Assembly: GCA_041656735.1 (NCBI GenBank)
Contig: JBBACY010000009.1
Coordinates: 24,620-88,619 of the forward strand
DNA length: 64,000 nt
From: Perlabentimonas sp041656735
Lineage (GTDB): Bacteria; Bacteroidota; Bacteroidia; Bacteroidales; Tenuifilaceae
Direction: 5' to 3'
Shown: piece by piece, positions 26,042 to 34,452 of the stretch
Layout of the letters: every line of letters begins with the position of its first letter
How positions within the stretch are numbered: the first letter of the stretch is position 1
Notes under the pieces: generated by a model
Database searches by the model: none
Told to the model about the DNA's origin: nothing
What the model saw: the letters and a program-made list of their open reading frames with translations, nothing else
Position numbers and translations under genes: made by a program

Positions 26042-27184
26042 ATGAATAAAACGCTGAAATTTATTGGCTACGCCTTCGCATTACTGCTTTTGCTATTGGG
26101 TTTGCTGTATGCCGTTTGGTTATTAAAACCCAAACACAAGCTTAACCTTTATATTCAGGATAAATCGGTTACAGCAATGGACCGACCTGCGCATAAATCG
26201 CTGGTATGGCTTTTAAACCATAAACGAATAGTTAAACCCAACGGAAAAATGTACTCGAACACCAAAGACTACTTTGGCTTTTACCCAATAAACATAAAGG
26301 AGAGTACCTTTGAGCTTAAGGGTATAAGGATAAGTGAGGTTGACAGTTTCGCAAATTTTTTCGATGCAGCATACCTAGCCGATTGCTACGGAGTACAATC
26401 TTTTGAATGGTACAAAGGCAAGGCGCAACCAACTATTTCGCAGAAAGTATACGGAGGATTAAACCAGAACGATTACCTCTTTATTAAGAATATGCTAGAA
26501 AAAGGGAAACTCGTGATTGGCGAATACAATATGTTTAACGCCCCCACCAACGCACTAGTAAGAAGCAAAACAGAAAGTTTACTAAACATCATATGGCAAG
26601 GCTGGGCAGGCAAACACTTCTCAAAATTAAACCCCAGCAGTTCTGATGGTCCGCCCGAATGGATGAAAAACCTGTATGAAACACAACATCTTGACGAATG
26701 GCCAACCAATGCTGGAGGAATAGTATTAATAAACAATGATGGACACATTGAACTACTTATTGAGGAACAGCATCTTAATAAAAACCTGCCCACAATAGAA
26801 ACGGAGCAAAACATAGCCAACCATTTGGGAGTTAACGTAAAAGTTCCGTTTGACCAATGGTTCGAGTTTATTTCGGCAGAAAACAACATTACGCTTGCAA
26901 ACCTATGCATTGATGTAAATGAACAGGGGCTGGCGAAACTCGAAAGCCTTGGATTGCAACCTATTATTCCTGCGGTTATTAAGGGTTCGGAGGGTAATAA
27001 TTTTTACTATTTCTGTGGAGATTTTGCCGAAAACCCAGTGAGCCTTTGGACGGCTAAACTATGGGGCGGACAAAGGATTAACCACATATTATATTGCCGA
27101 AAAAACTACGCTCGAGTAAAGTTTTTTAATGAGTTCTACTCTCCACTAATCGAACGCATACTTCTTGAGCAAACAAGTAAATAG
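26042..27184 (+). CDS. Membrane-anchored protein of unknown function, 380 aa
   Basis: Not recognised. One N-terminal helix (FIGYAFALLLLLLGLLYAVWLL, about 7-28) anchors a large soluble domain, probably periplasmic. The domain has motifs that look functional: YFGFYPIN, ADCYGVQSFEW, VIGEYNMFNAPTNA, WQGWAGKHF and DGPPEWMKNLYE. The acidic and aromatic residues in these motifs suggest a hydrolase or ligand-binding fold, but I cannot name the family. It is preceded by AT-rich sequence with an imperfect -7-like AATATTTG, and 83 bases separate it from the aminotransferase gene downstream. Confidence 0.75.
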   Translation: MNKTLKFIGYAFALLLLLLGLLYAVWLLKPKHKLNLYIQDKSVTAMDRPAHKSLVWLLNHKRIVKPNGKMYSNTKDYFGFYPINIKESTFELKGIRISEVDSFANFFDAAYLADCYGVQSFEWYKGKAQPTISQKVYGGLNQNDYLFIKNMLEKGKLVIGEYNMFNAPTNALVRSKTESLLNIIWQGWAGKHFSKLNPSSSDGPPEWMKNLYETQHLDEWPTNAGGIVLINNDGHIELLIEEQHLNKNLPTIETEQNIANHLGVNVKVPFDQWFEFISAENNITLANLCIDVNEQGLAKLESLGLQPIIPAVIKGSEGNNFYYFCGDFAENPVSLWTAKLWGGQRINHILYCRKNYARVKFFNEFYSPLIERILLEQTSK

Positions 27185-27267
27185 TAAATAGTTTGAACAA
27201 GAAACTAGGTGTAAAAGGCAAAGCATAGAAATATTTCCCTAAATTGCCCCACACAACAAATATCTAT

Positions 27268-28098
27268 ATGGAATTGAAAATTGATGGTACAGAGCAGCTT
27301 TATCTACATAACGATAAGCTGGAGAACGTACAAAGCACGATTATTGTGGTACCAAAGGATGCAAAAATTGTGTATGAGGTTATTCGAATAACCAAAGGCG
27401 TGCCCCTTTTTTTTAACCAGCATATTAACAGGCTACACCAATCGCTTGCACTCTCAAACCTCCCCGTAATTAACGATAAAAATCTAAGGGTGAGCATAAA
27501 AGAATTACTAAAAGCGAACTACGTGAGCGAGAAAAACTTGAAAGTTGTTGTATATTTTGCAAATCAGCAGCCTGAAGTATACGCTTTCTTTATTCCGAGC
27601 CATTACCCACCAGAGCAAGCATATAAAGATGGTGTAACGGTTAAACTGTTAACAATTGAAAGGCTTCGCCCAAACGTAAAGTTGGAAAACCCAACTCTTC
27701 GAAAAACAGCCGATGGCATAATTGGCGGCTCGAATGTTTACGAAACCCTTCTGGTAAATGATAAAGGGTACATTACGGAAGGTAGCCGGTCGAATTTTTT
27801 TGCAATTATCGACGACAAAATAATTACCCCACCAGCCGGCGATGTGCTTGAGGGCATTACACGAAAAATGGTTATTAGCCTAGCAAAAAACAACCAGTTG
27901 CCAATTGAAGAAAGGCCAATACATACAACCGAGATAAGCCTTATGAGCGGTGCATTTATCACGGGCACCTCGCCAAAAGTTTTGCCTATTACGCAAATTG
28001 AGGAACACAAACTTTATCCAATACCTAACATTACTACTCAGTTACTACTGTTTTACAATGAGCTTACACAAACCAACTTGGAAAACGAGAGCGAATAG
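27268..28098 (+). CDS. Class IV aminotransferase (branched-chain / D-amino acid / ADC lyase type)
   Basis: Fold-type IV PLP enzyme of 276 residues from the ATG at 27268; an upstream TTG is less likely. The pattern VYEVIRITKGVPLFFNQHINRL at the N-terminus, then GSNVYETLLVNDKGYITEGSRSNFFAI and TGTSPKVLPIT at the C-terminus, defines the class. Choosing among branched-chain aminotransferase, D-amino acid aminotransferase and aminodeoxychorismate lyase is not possible by eye; the short length and lack of a BCAT signature favour a PabC/DAAT-like enzyme. It stands between unrelated genes on the same strand. Confidence 0.85.
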   Translation: MELKIDGTEQLYLHNDKLENVQSTIIVVPKDAKIVYEVIRITKGVPLFFNQHINRLHQSLALSNLPVINDKNLRVSIKELLKANYVSEKNLKVVVYFANQQPEVYAFFIPSHYPPEQAYKDGVTVKLLTIERLRPNVKLENPTLRKTADGIIGGSNVYETLLVNDKGYITEGSRSNFFAIIDDKIITPPAGDVLEGITRKMVISLAKNNQLPIEERPIHTTEISLMSGAFITGTSPKVLPITQIEEHKLYPIPNITTQLLLFYNELTQTNLENESE

Positions 28099-28110
28099 TT
28101 GCTATATTTG
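28078..28110 (+). promoter_or_regulatory. Candidate promoter of the gluzincin peptidase gene
   Basis: TTGG (28078-28081) and TATATTTG (28103-28110) are 21 bases apart, close to the Bacteroidetes -33/-7 arrangement. Transcription would start about 27 bases before the ATG at 28143, inside the spacer after the aminotransferase stop. Confidence 0.5.
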
Positions 28111-28142
28111 TACAACCAATAACCTTTAAATATTATTATGTT

Positions 28143-30191
28143 ATGAAACATTTTGCTATTCTACTAACCATTCCTATTCTATTAGCCATGACGAATTGCA
28201 CCCCAAAAGGCAAGGCTCCAGAGGGTAGCCCAATTTCAAAACAGGAAATTGAGCAAACAATAGAGACACTTACCACCCAGTATGGGGCAGACCAAGCCTT
28301 TAGAATTGAACGAGGAGTTAACCAGGTGGCCAGCCTTTGGCGCGAAAGCGATGGAACAAACCAAGATTTTACAACATTTTGCGAAGAAAAATTTATTGCC
28401 AACCCCAACGATTTAGATATTCTTTTTGGCAAACTATCCGATGCTTTCGAAGTTCTTAACGGCAACTTACTACGAATTGGCAAAGACCTTATGCGCCCGT
28501 TACACCTTGAAATGGGACCAATAACCCCAATCGATATGATGTTTGGTGGGTTTAACGTATCAGCGCACTTATCTGAAGATTTATACTCAAGCAAAATTGC
28601 TTTTGTAACTGCGCTAAACTTCCCTTTTTATAGTCTGAACGAAAAAACAGAGCTAGGTCCAGAATGGACACGCAAGCAATGGGCATATGCCCGCATGGGC
28701 GATATGTTTACATCGCGAGTGCCTGCCGAACTACAACAACAGTACTCAAAGGTAAGCACCGACGCCGATGCGTACATTGATAACTACAATGTGTATATGG
28801 GAAACTTGAGGAGCGAGAACGATGAACAACTCTTCCCTAACGATATGAAACTTATTACGCACTGGGGACTTCGTGACGAAATAAAAGCACAGTACGCTAA
28901 TACTACCGATGGGCTAGAGAAACAAAAAATGGTTTACCAAGTTATGCAACGCATTGTAGACCAATCGATACCTGAATTAGTAATTAACAGCAACGAGTAT
29001 ATTTGGAAACCCATTTCAAATGAGGTTGAAAAAGACGGAGAGAAAGTAAACGCAAAGGCAGAGCCCAACACACGCTACAAGCAAACCATTAATCTTTTTA
29101 GCGCGATACACCAAATGGATGCCTTTTACCCAAATATGCCAACCTTTATTCAGCGCAGGTTTGAGGATAGCTACGAAATACCTGTTGAGGATGTGGAAGA
29201 CCTATTTATTAAGGTTGCCTCATCCGAAGAGGTTCGCCAGGTAGGAAAACTGATAAGCCAAAGACTTGGTAGGCCGCTCGAACCATTCGATATATGGTAC
29301 GACGGATTTAAATCGCGTAGCAGCATATCTGCTGAGGTGCTTGACAATGCTGTAAAAAAACGTTTCGCATCAGCAGAGGCTTACCAGTCCGAAATTCCAA
29401 ACATACTTACATCGTTGGGTTGGAGTAAAGAGAAAGCAGATTTTTTCGCCTCAAAAATTAGGATTGAAGCAAGCAGGGGCGCAGGGCATGCATGGGGCGC
29501 TGAGGGTCGGAACGACTTTGCCCTTTTAAGAACCCGCATTGGCGAAAACGGCATGGATTACAAAGGCTTTAACATTGCAATGCACGAGTTTGGACACACG
29601 GTGGAGCAAACCATTACCCTACATGATGTTGACCACTATATGCTTCACGGACTACCCAACACAGCATTTACCGAAGCGCTAGCCTTCGTTTTTCAGAAAC
29701 GCGACCTTGATGTACTAGGTATAAAGGACAACAATACTGAAAAAGAACACCTATTGGCCCTGGATAACATATGGCAGTGCTACGAAATTATGGGCGTTTC
29801 ACTGGTTGATATAAATTTATGGAGATGGCTGTACGAAAATCCAAATGCTACTCCTGAACAGCTTAAAGCAGCAACAATTACCATTGCCAAAGATGTGTGG
29901 AACAAGTATTTTGCCGATGTTTTTGGCTCAACAGACGAGCCCATTTTGGCTGTTTACAGTCATATGATAAGCAACCCGCTTTACCTTTCGGCATACCCCA
30001 TTGGCCATCTTATAGAGTTTCAGCTAGAGCAACACATAGCCAACAAACAATTTGCCAACGAAGTTCAGAGAATATTTGAGCAAGGTAGGTTAATTCCTCA
30101 AATTTGGATGAAAGGAGCCGTTGGTTCGCCGCTATCAATTGAGCCCACGTTAACCGCAGCACAAAAAGCGTTAGAGGCTTTTAAAAACTAG
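28143..30191 (+). CDS. Gluzincin-type zinc metallopeptidase lipoprotein, 682 aa
   Basis: Lipoprotein peptidase facing the periplasm or cell surface: the signal peptide ends in LAMTNC (Cys19). The zinc site is HEFGH at 481-485, with a downstream Glu ligand candidate E511 in AFTEALAFVF, 26 residues after the second His as in M3/M2-type gluzincins. The N-terminal 450 residues are mostly helical, as in the clam-shell M3/M32 oligopeptidases (for example RIERGVNQVASLWRESDG). The segment AHEFGHTVEQ-like core and VYSHMISNPLYLSAYPIGHLIEFQLE at the C-terminus complete the site. Family M3-like is preferred but not certain. It has its own promoter and a terminator at 30235-30275. Confidence 0.85.
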   Translation: MKHFAILLTIPILLAMTNCTPKGKAPEGSPISKQEIEQTIETLTTQYGADQAFRIERGVNQVASLWRESDGTNQDFTTFCEEKFIANPNDLDILFGKLSDAFEVLNGNLLRIGKDLMRPLHLEMGPITPIDMMFGGFNVSAHLSEDLYSSKIAFVTALNFPFYSLNEKTELGPEWTRKQWAYARMGDMFTSRVPAELQQQYSKVSTDADAYIDNYNVYMGNLRSENDEQLFPNDMKLITHWGLRDEIKAQYANTTDGLEKQKMVYQVMQRIVDQSIPELVINSNEYIWKPISNEVEKDGEKVNAKAEPNTRYKQTINLFSAIHQMDAFYPNMPTFIQRRFEDSYEIPVEDVEDLFIKVASSEEVRQVGKLISQRLGRPLEPFDIWYDGFKSRSSISAEVLDNAVKKRFASAEAYQSEIPNILTSLGWSKEKADFFASKIRIEASRGAGHAWGAEGRNDFALLRTRIGENGMDYKGFNIAMHEFGHTVEQTITLHDVDHYMLHGLPNTAFTEALAFVFQKRDLDVLGIKDNNTEKEHLLALDNIWQCYEIMGVSLVDINLWRWLYENPNATPEQLKAATITIAKDVWNKYFADVFGSTDEPILAVYSHMISNPLYLSAYPIGHLIEFQLEQHIANKQFANEVQRIFEQGRLIPQIWMKGAVGSPLSIEPTLTAAQKALEAFKN

Positions 30192-30234
30192 TCTCTTAAT
30201 ATCATTTTAGATGTTATAACCCTTAAAACAAGGC

Positions 30235-30275
30235 TGAGCTGATTGAGTCTCTCTCAACCAGCTCAGCTTTTTCAA
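30235..30275 (+). terminator. Terminator after the metallopeptidase gene
   Basis: GCTGAGCTG (30235-30243) pairs with CAGCTCAGC (30261-30269), with further inner pairing TTGAG/CTCAA, followed by TTTTT. Confidence 0.85.
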
Positions 30276-30291
30276 TAAAAAGCGAACCATA

Positions 30292-30984
30292 ATGCAATTC
30301 ACATTCGTACTTGTAAAACCAGCCGTTCCCGAAAATGTAGGCGCAGCCGCCAGAGCCATTAAAACCATGGGTTTTAATGATTTCAGATTGGTAAACCCAT
30401 GCAACTACAAATGCGTTAAGGCGCAAATGCTTGCCCACGGTTCGCACGATATTCTAGATGGAGCCAAAGTATTCAACTCCCTATCGGAGGCATTAGCCGA
30501 CATTGATTTTTCAGTAGCCACATCGGCAAAGCAACGCTGGGTAAAAAAGGATGTGGTGTTGAGCCACGATTTAAAATTGTTTATTAGCAAGAGAAAAGAT
30601 ACTGTAAAATCGGTGGCAATAGTATTTGGTGGCGAGGAATCGGGCCTATCGAACAGCGATATGACCCTTTGCGATGCGGTGGCTGCCATTCCATTGCCCC
30701 AACCCTACCCCTCGCTAAACCTAGCACAAGCTGTAATGGTTTTTGCTTACTCTCTGATGGATTTCCAAGTACCTATACCCGAAAAACCTGCCGATGGGAA
30801 AGAAAACGAGGGCTATAAACCTTTAAAAAATAGGGTTATAAAAGTTCTCAACACCATCGGGATACCCTCCTCATCTTTAATTTACGGCAGAATACTTGAA
30901 CGCTTTGGGCAAATTACCGACGATGATGTGAACCTGCTACACTCGATATCGGCTGCGGTTATGAAAAAACTGGAAGAGAAGTGA
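30292..30984 (+). CDS. SPOUT RNA methyltransferase, TrmJ/LasT-like
   Basis: SAM-dependent 2'-O-ribose RNA methyltransferase of the TrmH/TrmJ family (230 residues). The three SPOUT motifs are present: ENVGAAARAIKTMGF at about 14-28, SVAIVFGGEESGLSN at about 105-119, and AIPLPQPYPSLNLAQAVMVFAYSL at about 127-150, which form the knotted SAM site. E. coli TrmJ methylates position 32 of tRNAs; that substrate is plausible here but not proven. The stop codon is followed almost at once by a hexanucleotide repeat array. Confidence 0.9.
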   Translation: MQFTFVLVKPAVPENVGAAARAIKTMGFNDFRLVNPCNYKCVKAQMLAHGSHDILDGAKVFNSLSEALADIDFSVATSAKQRWVKKDVVLSHDLKLFISKRKDTVKSVAIVFGGEESGLSNSDMTLCDAVAAIPLPQPYPSLNLAQAVMVFAYSLMDFQVPIPEKPADGKENEGYKPLKNRVIKVLNTIGIPSSSLIYGRILERFGQITDDDVNLLHSISAAVMKKLEEK

Positions 30985-30988
30985 GATT

Positions 30989-31060
30989 AGGTTGAGGTTG
31001 AGATTGAGGTTGAGGTTGAGGTTGAGGTTGAGGTTGGAGTTGAGGTTGGGGTTGGGGTTG
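30989..31060 (+). repeat. Hexanucleotide array, 12 units of AGGTTG type
   Basis: Twelve tandem 6 bp units, eight exact AGGTTG plus variants AGATTG, GAGTTG and GGGTTG, begin four bases after the methyltransferase stop. A related array (units CTCAAC/CTTAAC, i.e. GTTGAG/GTTAAG on the other strand) is at 53827-53892. The frames across it encode only low-complexity peptides and are not genes. Confidence 0.9.
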
Positions 31061-31580
31061 AGGTGAAAGTGGTGAGAAGTGAACAGTGAGCAGTAAGTTG
31101 CGGGTTACGAATTACGAGCTTGCGAAGCCGAATAATCAACGCAAAACGTAGAACATAAAACACGGACACAATCTGTGCTAATCTGTGGAACCTGTGGACA
31201 AAAATAACAACCTGCTCAAATTTACCTTCGGTGAACTCGCAAAAGGCGCTTCGTTTTGTTATCCCTGGGCAACAACAAGATTGAGATTATAATGGCAGGG
31301 CTAACGCTCCTTTTTAATAAATTTGAATTTGGAATCGTTTAGGTCGCAAATACAAACAGAACTTACCACTAATAGACCGACACAGGGACAGCCTGAACCG
31401 TGCGGAGTTCGGTTACTACAAGAACACACAAAAAGAAAACACAACACGACCAGAACAATTTATGTAATTCAAATTATTAAAATACCCTGATATGAACAAG
31501 CATAAAAACACCAGTTTTTCGGTATATTTCGTAAAAAATTGGTTAAAAAATAATACATTTACAAAAAAAGACGGTTTTAA
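31061..31580. repeat. Non-coding spacer with copy A of a dispersed composite element
   Basis: No gene in 520 bp. On the minus strand a 44 bp block (31207-31249) matches 53713-53756 at 40 of 44 positions, and a 31 bp block (31170-31200) matches 53653-53683 at 27 of 31. Further on, CTGCTCACTG-type sequence near 31080 and then the hexanucleotide array at 30989-31060 follow in the same order as in copy B. From about 31260 to 31580 I see no repeat or gene; the last 80 bases are AT-rich leader for the NlpC gene. Confidence 0.75.
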
Positions 31581-32366
31581 ATGTTTGGAATTGTAAATCA
31601 AAGTTTAGCATCTCTCAGAGCAGAGCCTTTTGAAAGAAGTGAAATGACTAGCCAGCTTATTTTTGGCGAAACATTCTCGATTCTAGAAAAGCATAAAGAG
31701 TGGATTAGGGTTAATGTTTTACACGACAACTATGAGGGGTGGATAGATAAAAAATTGTGCGAGGTGATAGACGAGGAGCAGATGAACCTACTTACACTTG
31801 AAGGTGCTTCGATGCTAGCTACATGCCTTTTTTCTACAACCAAAAAAGGTTGCGAATACCCAATAAAACTTTGCCCAGGGTCGGTTTTGTACAATTTCGA
31901 TAAAACTCTGGGGACTCACAGTTTGGTAAATGAAACGTACAAAACATATAGCACCCCCTGTGCCAACGAGAATGATAGTCAAGTCGACATTCTTTTAGAT
32001 ACACTAAAACCCTTTATGAACGCACCCTACCTTTGGGGTGGCAGGTCGCCATACGGGGTTGATTGCTCAGGGCTTGTTCAGGTAGTATACAAAATAATGG
32101 GTTACAAAATTCCGAGAGATGCTAGCCAACAAGTACTATATGGCAATACCATAGATTTTATTAACCTGACAGCACCCGGCGATTTAGCTTTTTTTGATGA
32201 TATTGAAGGGAACATAGTGCACGTTGGAATAATTTTGCAAGGGAATAAAATTGTTCACAGTTCGGGTTACGTGAAAATCGATTTGCTCGACCAACAGGGA
32301 ATATATTCAGCAAGTGAAAAGAGATACACCCACACGCTTAGAGTAATAAAAAGATTACTAAGTTAG
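31581..32366 (+). CDS. C40 (NlpC/P60) peptidoglycan peptidase with N-terminal SH3-like part
   Basis: Cell-wall cysteine peptidase that cuts gamma-D-Glu-diamino acid bonds in muropeptides. Residues about 1-60 resemble a bacterial SH3 domain (SLRAEPFERSEMTSQLIFGE, then EWIRVNVLHDNYEGWID), a second SH3-like part follows, and the C-terminal catalytic domain begins near 140 (FMNAPYLWGGRSPYGVDCSGLV) with nucleophile C162 and His214 in IVHVGIIL. There is no signal peptide, so it likely works in the cytoplasm on recycled peptides, as known for the Bacteroides NlpC of this layout. Length 261 residues. Confidence 0.93.
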   Translation: MFGIVNQSLASLRAEPFERSEMTSQLIFGETFSILEKHKEWIRVNVLHDNYEGWIDKKLCEVIDEEQMNLLTLEGASMLATCLFSTTKKGCEYPIKLCPGSVLYNFDKTLGTHSLVNETYKTYSTPCANENDSQVDILLDTLKPFMNAPYLWGGRSPYGVDCSGLVQVVYKIMGYKIPRDASQQVLYGNTIDFINLTAPGDLAFFDDIEGNIVHVGIILQGNKIVHSSGYVKIDLLDQQGIYSASEKRYTHTLRVIKRLLS

Positions 32367-32474
32367 CAACATAGCATTAACGCGCTTAACCCTAAACACG
32401 GACGATAGGAGCATACAAAACCATTGGCACTAAGTAAGCAATATGCTTACTACTTGCATTCAAACATCGAGCCT

Positions 32475-32582
32475 ATGATTAAACATCAAATATTAATAAT
32501 TGTAATCATTGCAGTTATAGCAGTTTGGATAGCGTTTAGAAGAAAAGGGGCGTCGGAAGATAATGAAAAGCCCAACGAATAG
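32475..32582 (+). CDS. 35-residue single-pass membrane peptide
   Basis: Small open frame MIKHQILIIVIIAVIAVWIAF-type: a Lys-tipped N-terminus, one strongly hydrophobic helix of about 17 residues, and a charged tail (RRKGASEDNEKPNE). Composition and topology (inside/outside charges) are those of real small membrane proteins, and no longer frame competes for the stretch. It ends 10 bases before the NUDIX start at 32593. No family is recognised. Confidence 0.55.
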   Translation: MIKHQILIIVIIAVIAVWIAFRRKGASEDNEKPNE

Positions 32583-32592
32583 GATAAGAAAT

Positions 32593-33030
32593 ATGAACTA
32601 TACCTACCAATACCCCCGAATGCTAGTAACGGTTGATTGTATTATTCTGCTAGAAACTCCCAGCCAACCGCTACAAATACTACTGGTAAAACGAGGCAAT
32701 GAGCCCTATAAAGATTACTACGCACTTCCGGGAGGGTTCCCCGAAATGGATGAACTGCTGATTGATGCTGCAAAGCGTGAGTTAGCAGAAGAAACGGGCT
32801 TGATGGGGGTTGAATTAAAGCAACTCGCAGCATTCGATGCGCTAGGTCGAGACCCTCGCGATAGGAATATAGCGATAGCATTTTATGGGTTTACCTCTCC
32901 AAAAAATTGCACATTACAAGCTGGTGACGATGCTGCTGAAGCAGAATGGTTTGCAGTAGATAAACTTCCTGAGCTAGCCTTTGACCATACGCAAATTATT
33001 GAACTTGCGCTTAGTCGAATTGAGGGGTAG
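32593..33030 (+). CDS. NUDIX hydrolase
   Basis: Pyrophosphohydrolase acting on nucleoside diphosphate derivatives. The start at 32593 (MNYTYQYPRMLVTVDC) is preferred over one ten codons earlier that would overlap the 35-residue gene. The NUDIX box fits exactly: GGFPEMDELLIDAAKRELAEE followed by TGL, where REL-EE bind the metal ions. N-terminal VTVDCIILLETPSQPLQILLVKRG resembles ADP-ribose pyrophosphatase-like members that act on sugar nucleotides; the substrate is not proven. 145 residues. Confidence 0.92.
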   Translation: MNYTYQYPRMLVTVDCIILLETPSQPLQILLVKRGNEPYKDYYALPGGFPEMDELLIDAAKRELAEETGLMGVELKQLAAFDALGRDPRDRNIAIAFYGFTSPKNCTLQAGDDAAEAEWFAVDKLPELAFDHTQIIELALSRIEG

Positions 33031-33070
33031 CTTTTGCTTACTAAATCAACAAAAATAGTAGACCAACTAT

Positions 33071-33445
33071 TTATAATGTTTGGGTTATTGATAAAGGCTT
33101 TATTACCAACACAGCACGACACCAAGAAAACTTCTGTTTCGTACTATCAAATTCGGCCCCTTCATACAAAAACTCTGCAGTTGCCTTAATAAGAAAACCT
33201 GTACCCATCGAATGAAATCCTTCAACCCCCCGGCTTCCAAGTGTTAATTGTACTTTCTTATTTTTAGCAATATTCGCCCCTGTTACCCTCATTCCTCCTA
33301 CGGGGATAAGTAAATTCCCCTCAGTTGTTATATGAATGTAACTATTCCACGTGTTAACCACGTGGGGTTCTACAACTCCCTGTGTAACAATGGACACTAC
33401 TCCTTCATTTTTAAGAACTTCGAGCATTTTCGAAGGTATCTCCAT
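33071..33445 (-). CDS. Pyridoxamine 5'-phosphate oxidase-like flavin-binding protein
   Basis: Small split-barrel protein (124 residues) of the PNPOx-like/FMN-binding superfamily: MLEVLKNEGVVSIVTQGVVEPHVVNTW at the start, then LLIPVGGMRVTGANIAKNKKVQLTLGS and GTGFLIKATAEFLYEGAEFD. It lacks the PLP-site residues of PdxH and is shorter, so it may be a redox or flavin chaperone protein rather than a B6 enzyme. Convergent with the NUDIX gene, and 57 bases downstream of the EamA gene on the same strand. Confidence 0.82.
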   Translation of the reverse strand: MEIPSKMLEVLKNEGVVSIVTQGVVEPHVVNTWNSYIHITTEGNLLIPVGGMRVTGANIAKNKKVQLTLGSRGVEGFHSMGTGFLIKATAEFLYEGAEFDSTKQKFSWCRAVLVIKPLSITQTL

Positions 33446-33502
33446 TTTAAAGCCTCCTAATAATTAAAATTACTCTACAAATTTATTAGTCGTTAAATAT
33501 TT

Positions 33503-34387
33503 TTAATGCCCATACGCAAGTATTGCAATTGCTACTATAGAAAGGGATATACCAATCCAGTTAGTTCTGGTAGGATGCTCTTTAAAGAGCATTAACCCTA
33601 TAAATACGTTAATAAGCACAACGCTAATATTATTTATTCCAAATAAAATTGAACCCTGAAGCGATACTCCCGTAATGGGGTTTACGTAGTTTAGGGCCGC
33701 AATCATAAAATACATAGAGCTAAAATTTACCAACCCTAGAACAATACCGATTATCCAAGTTTTTTGTCGTTTTAAATCGAGTACTGCCGGCTTATTAAAA
33801 GGGAGCAGTGCAAAGCCTACAATTCCTGAAACGGCAAATATGGAAGAGTTAAAAATAGAGTTCATATCATCGGTAACAAACGTAATTTGGGCATACTTCA
33901 TTGATGAATCTACTAAGCCAATACCTATAAAAATAATTAGGGGTAAGTAAAAACCTTTGCTAGCTGTGGTATTTTCTTTTTTGTAAACAGTTAATAGAAC
34001 GGCGATAAGCGCTAGCACAATCCCCGTAATTTTCACGCCGTTTAAAGAGTCGTTTGCATCAATATATATTGAAAAAAAGATGGGGATAATTACCGACATT
34101 TTTGATGCTACAGTAGTAACGGCAACTCCTGCCCGTTTAATACTTAATGCTAAAAATCGAAAAACGATGATGCACAGTGCGCCCAACATTAGCATAAATA
34201 CTATATTCCCAAGATTTAGAGAAAACAAGGGTTTTATGTTACCCCTTGCCACAAGGAGTCCTAAAATGCAAGCTGTAGCATAATTTACAAGGATTGCGCT
34301 AAACGGGTTAACTTTTAGATGTTCGGCAATTTTGAAAGTGACCAGAACAGCAGCCGAAAAAAGGATGCAAAGCAGAAGGAGTATCAT
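33503..34387 (-). CDS. EamA/DMT-family transporter
   Basis: Inner-membrane drug/metabolite transporter (294 residues), with about ten predicted helices in two EamA halves (for example LLLLCILFSAAVLVTFKIAE and ISVVLINVFIGLMLFKEHPTRTNWIGISLSIVAIAIL). The second EamA repeat's helix ending EHPTRTNWIGI is typical. Substrate unknown. On the minus strand the box TATTTTTG (34398-34405) lies about 10 bases before the start. Confidence 0.88.
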   Translation of the reverse strand: MILLLLCILFSAAVLVTFKIAEHLKVNPFSAILVNYATACILGLLVARGNIKPLFSLNLGNIVFMLMLGALCIIVFRFLALSIKRAGVAVTTVASKMSVIIPIFFSIYIDANDSLNGVKITGIVLALIAVLLTVYKKENTTASKGFYLPLIIFIGIGLVDSSMKYAQITFVTDDMNSIFNSSIFAVSGIVGFALLPFNKPAVLDLKRQKTWIIGIVLGLVNFSSMYFMIAALNYVNPITGVSLQGSILFGINNISVVLINVFIGLMLFKEHPTRTNWIGISLSIVAIAILAYGH

Positions 34388-34452
34388 CTTTTTTTTACAA
34401 AAATATTATTTTTTTAACGAAGATTATGGGGAGTGGAGAAATATTTATAGTG

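Noticed and set aside
30987..31169. Minus-strand frame with TSTSTP repeats over the other hexamer array
   Set aside because: Pure product of the tandem repeat, no start context, no conservation expected.
31061..31580. CRISPR array or integron attC site in the repeat-rich spacer
   Set aside because: No evenly spaced repeats with unique spacers, and no RYYYAAC/GTTRRRY pair in the required arrangement.
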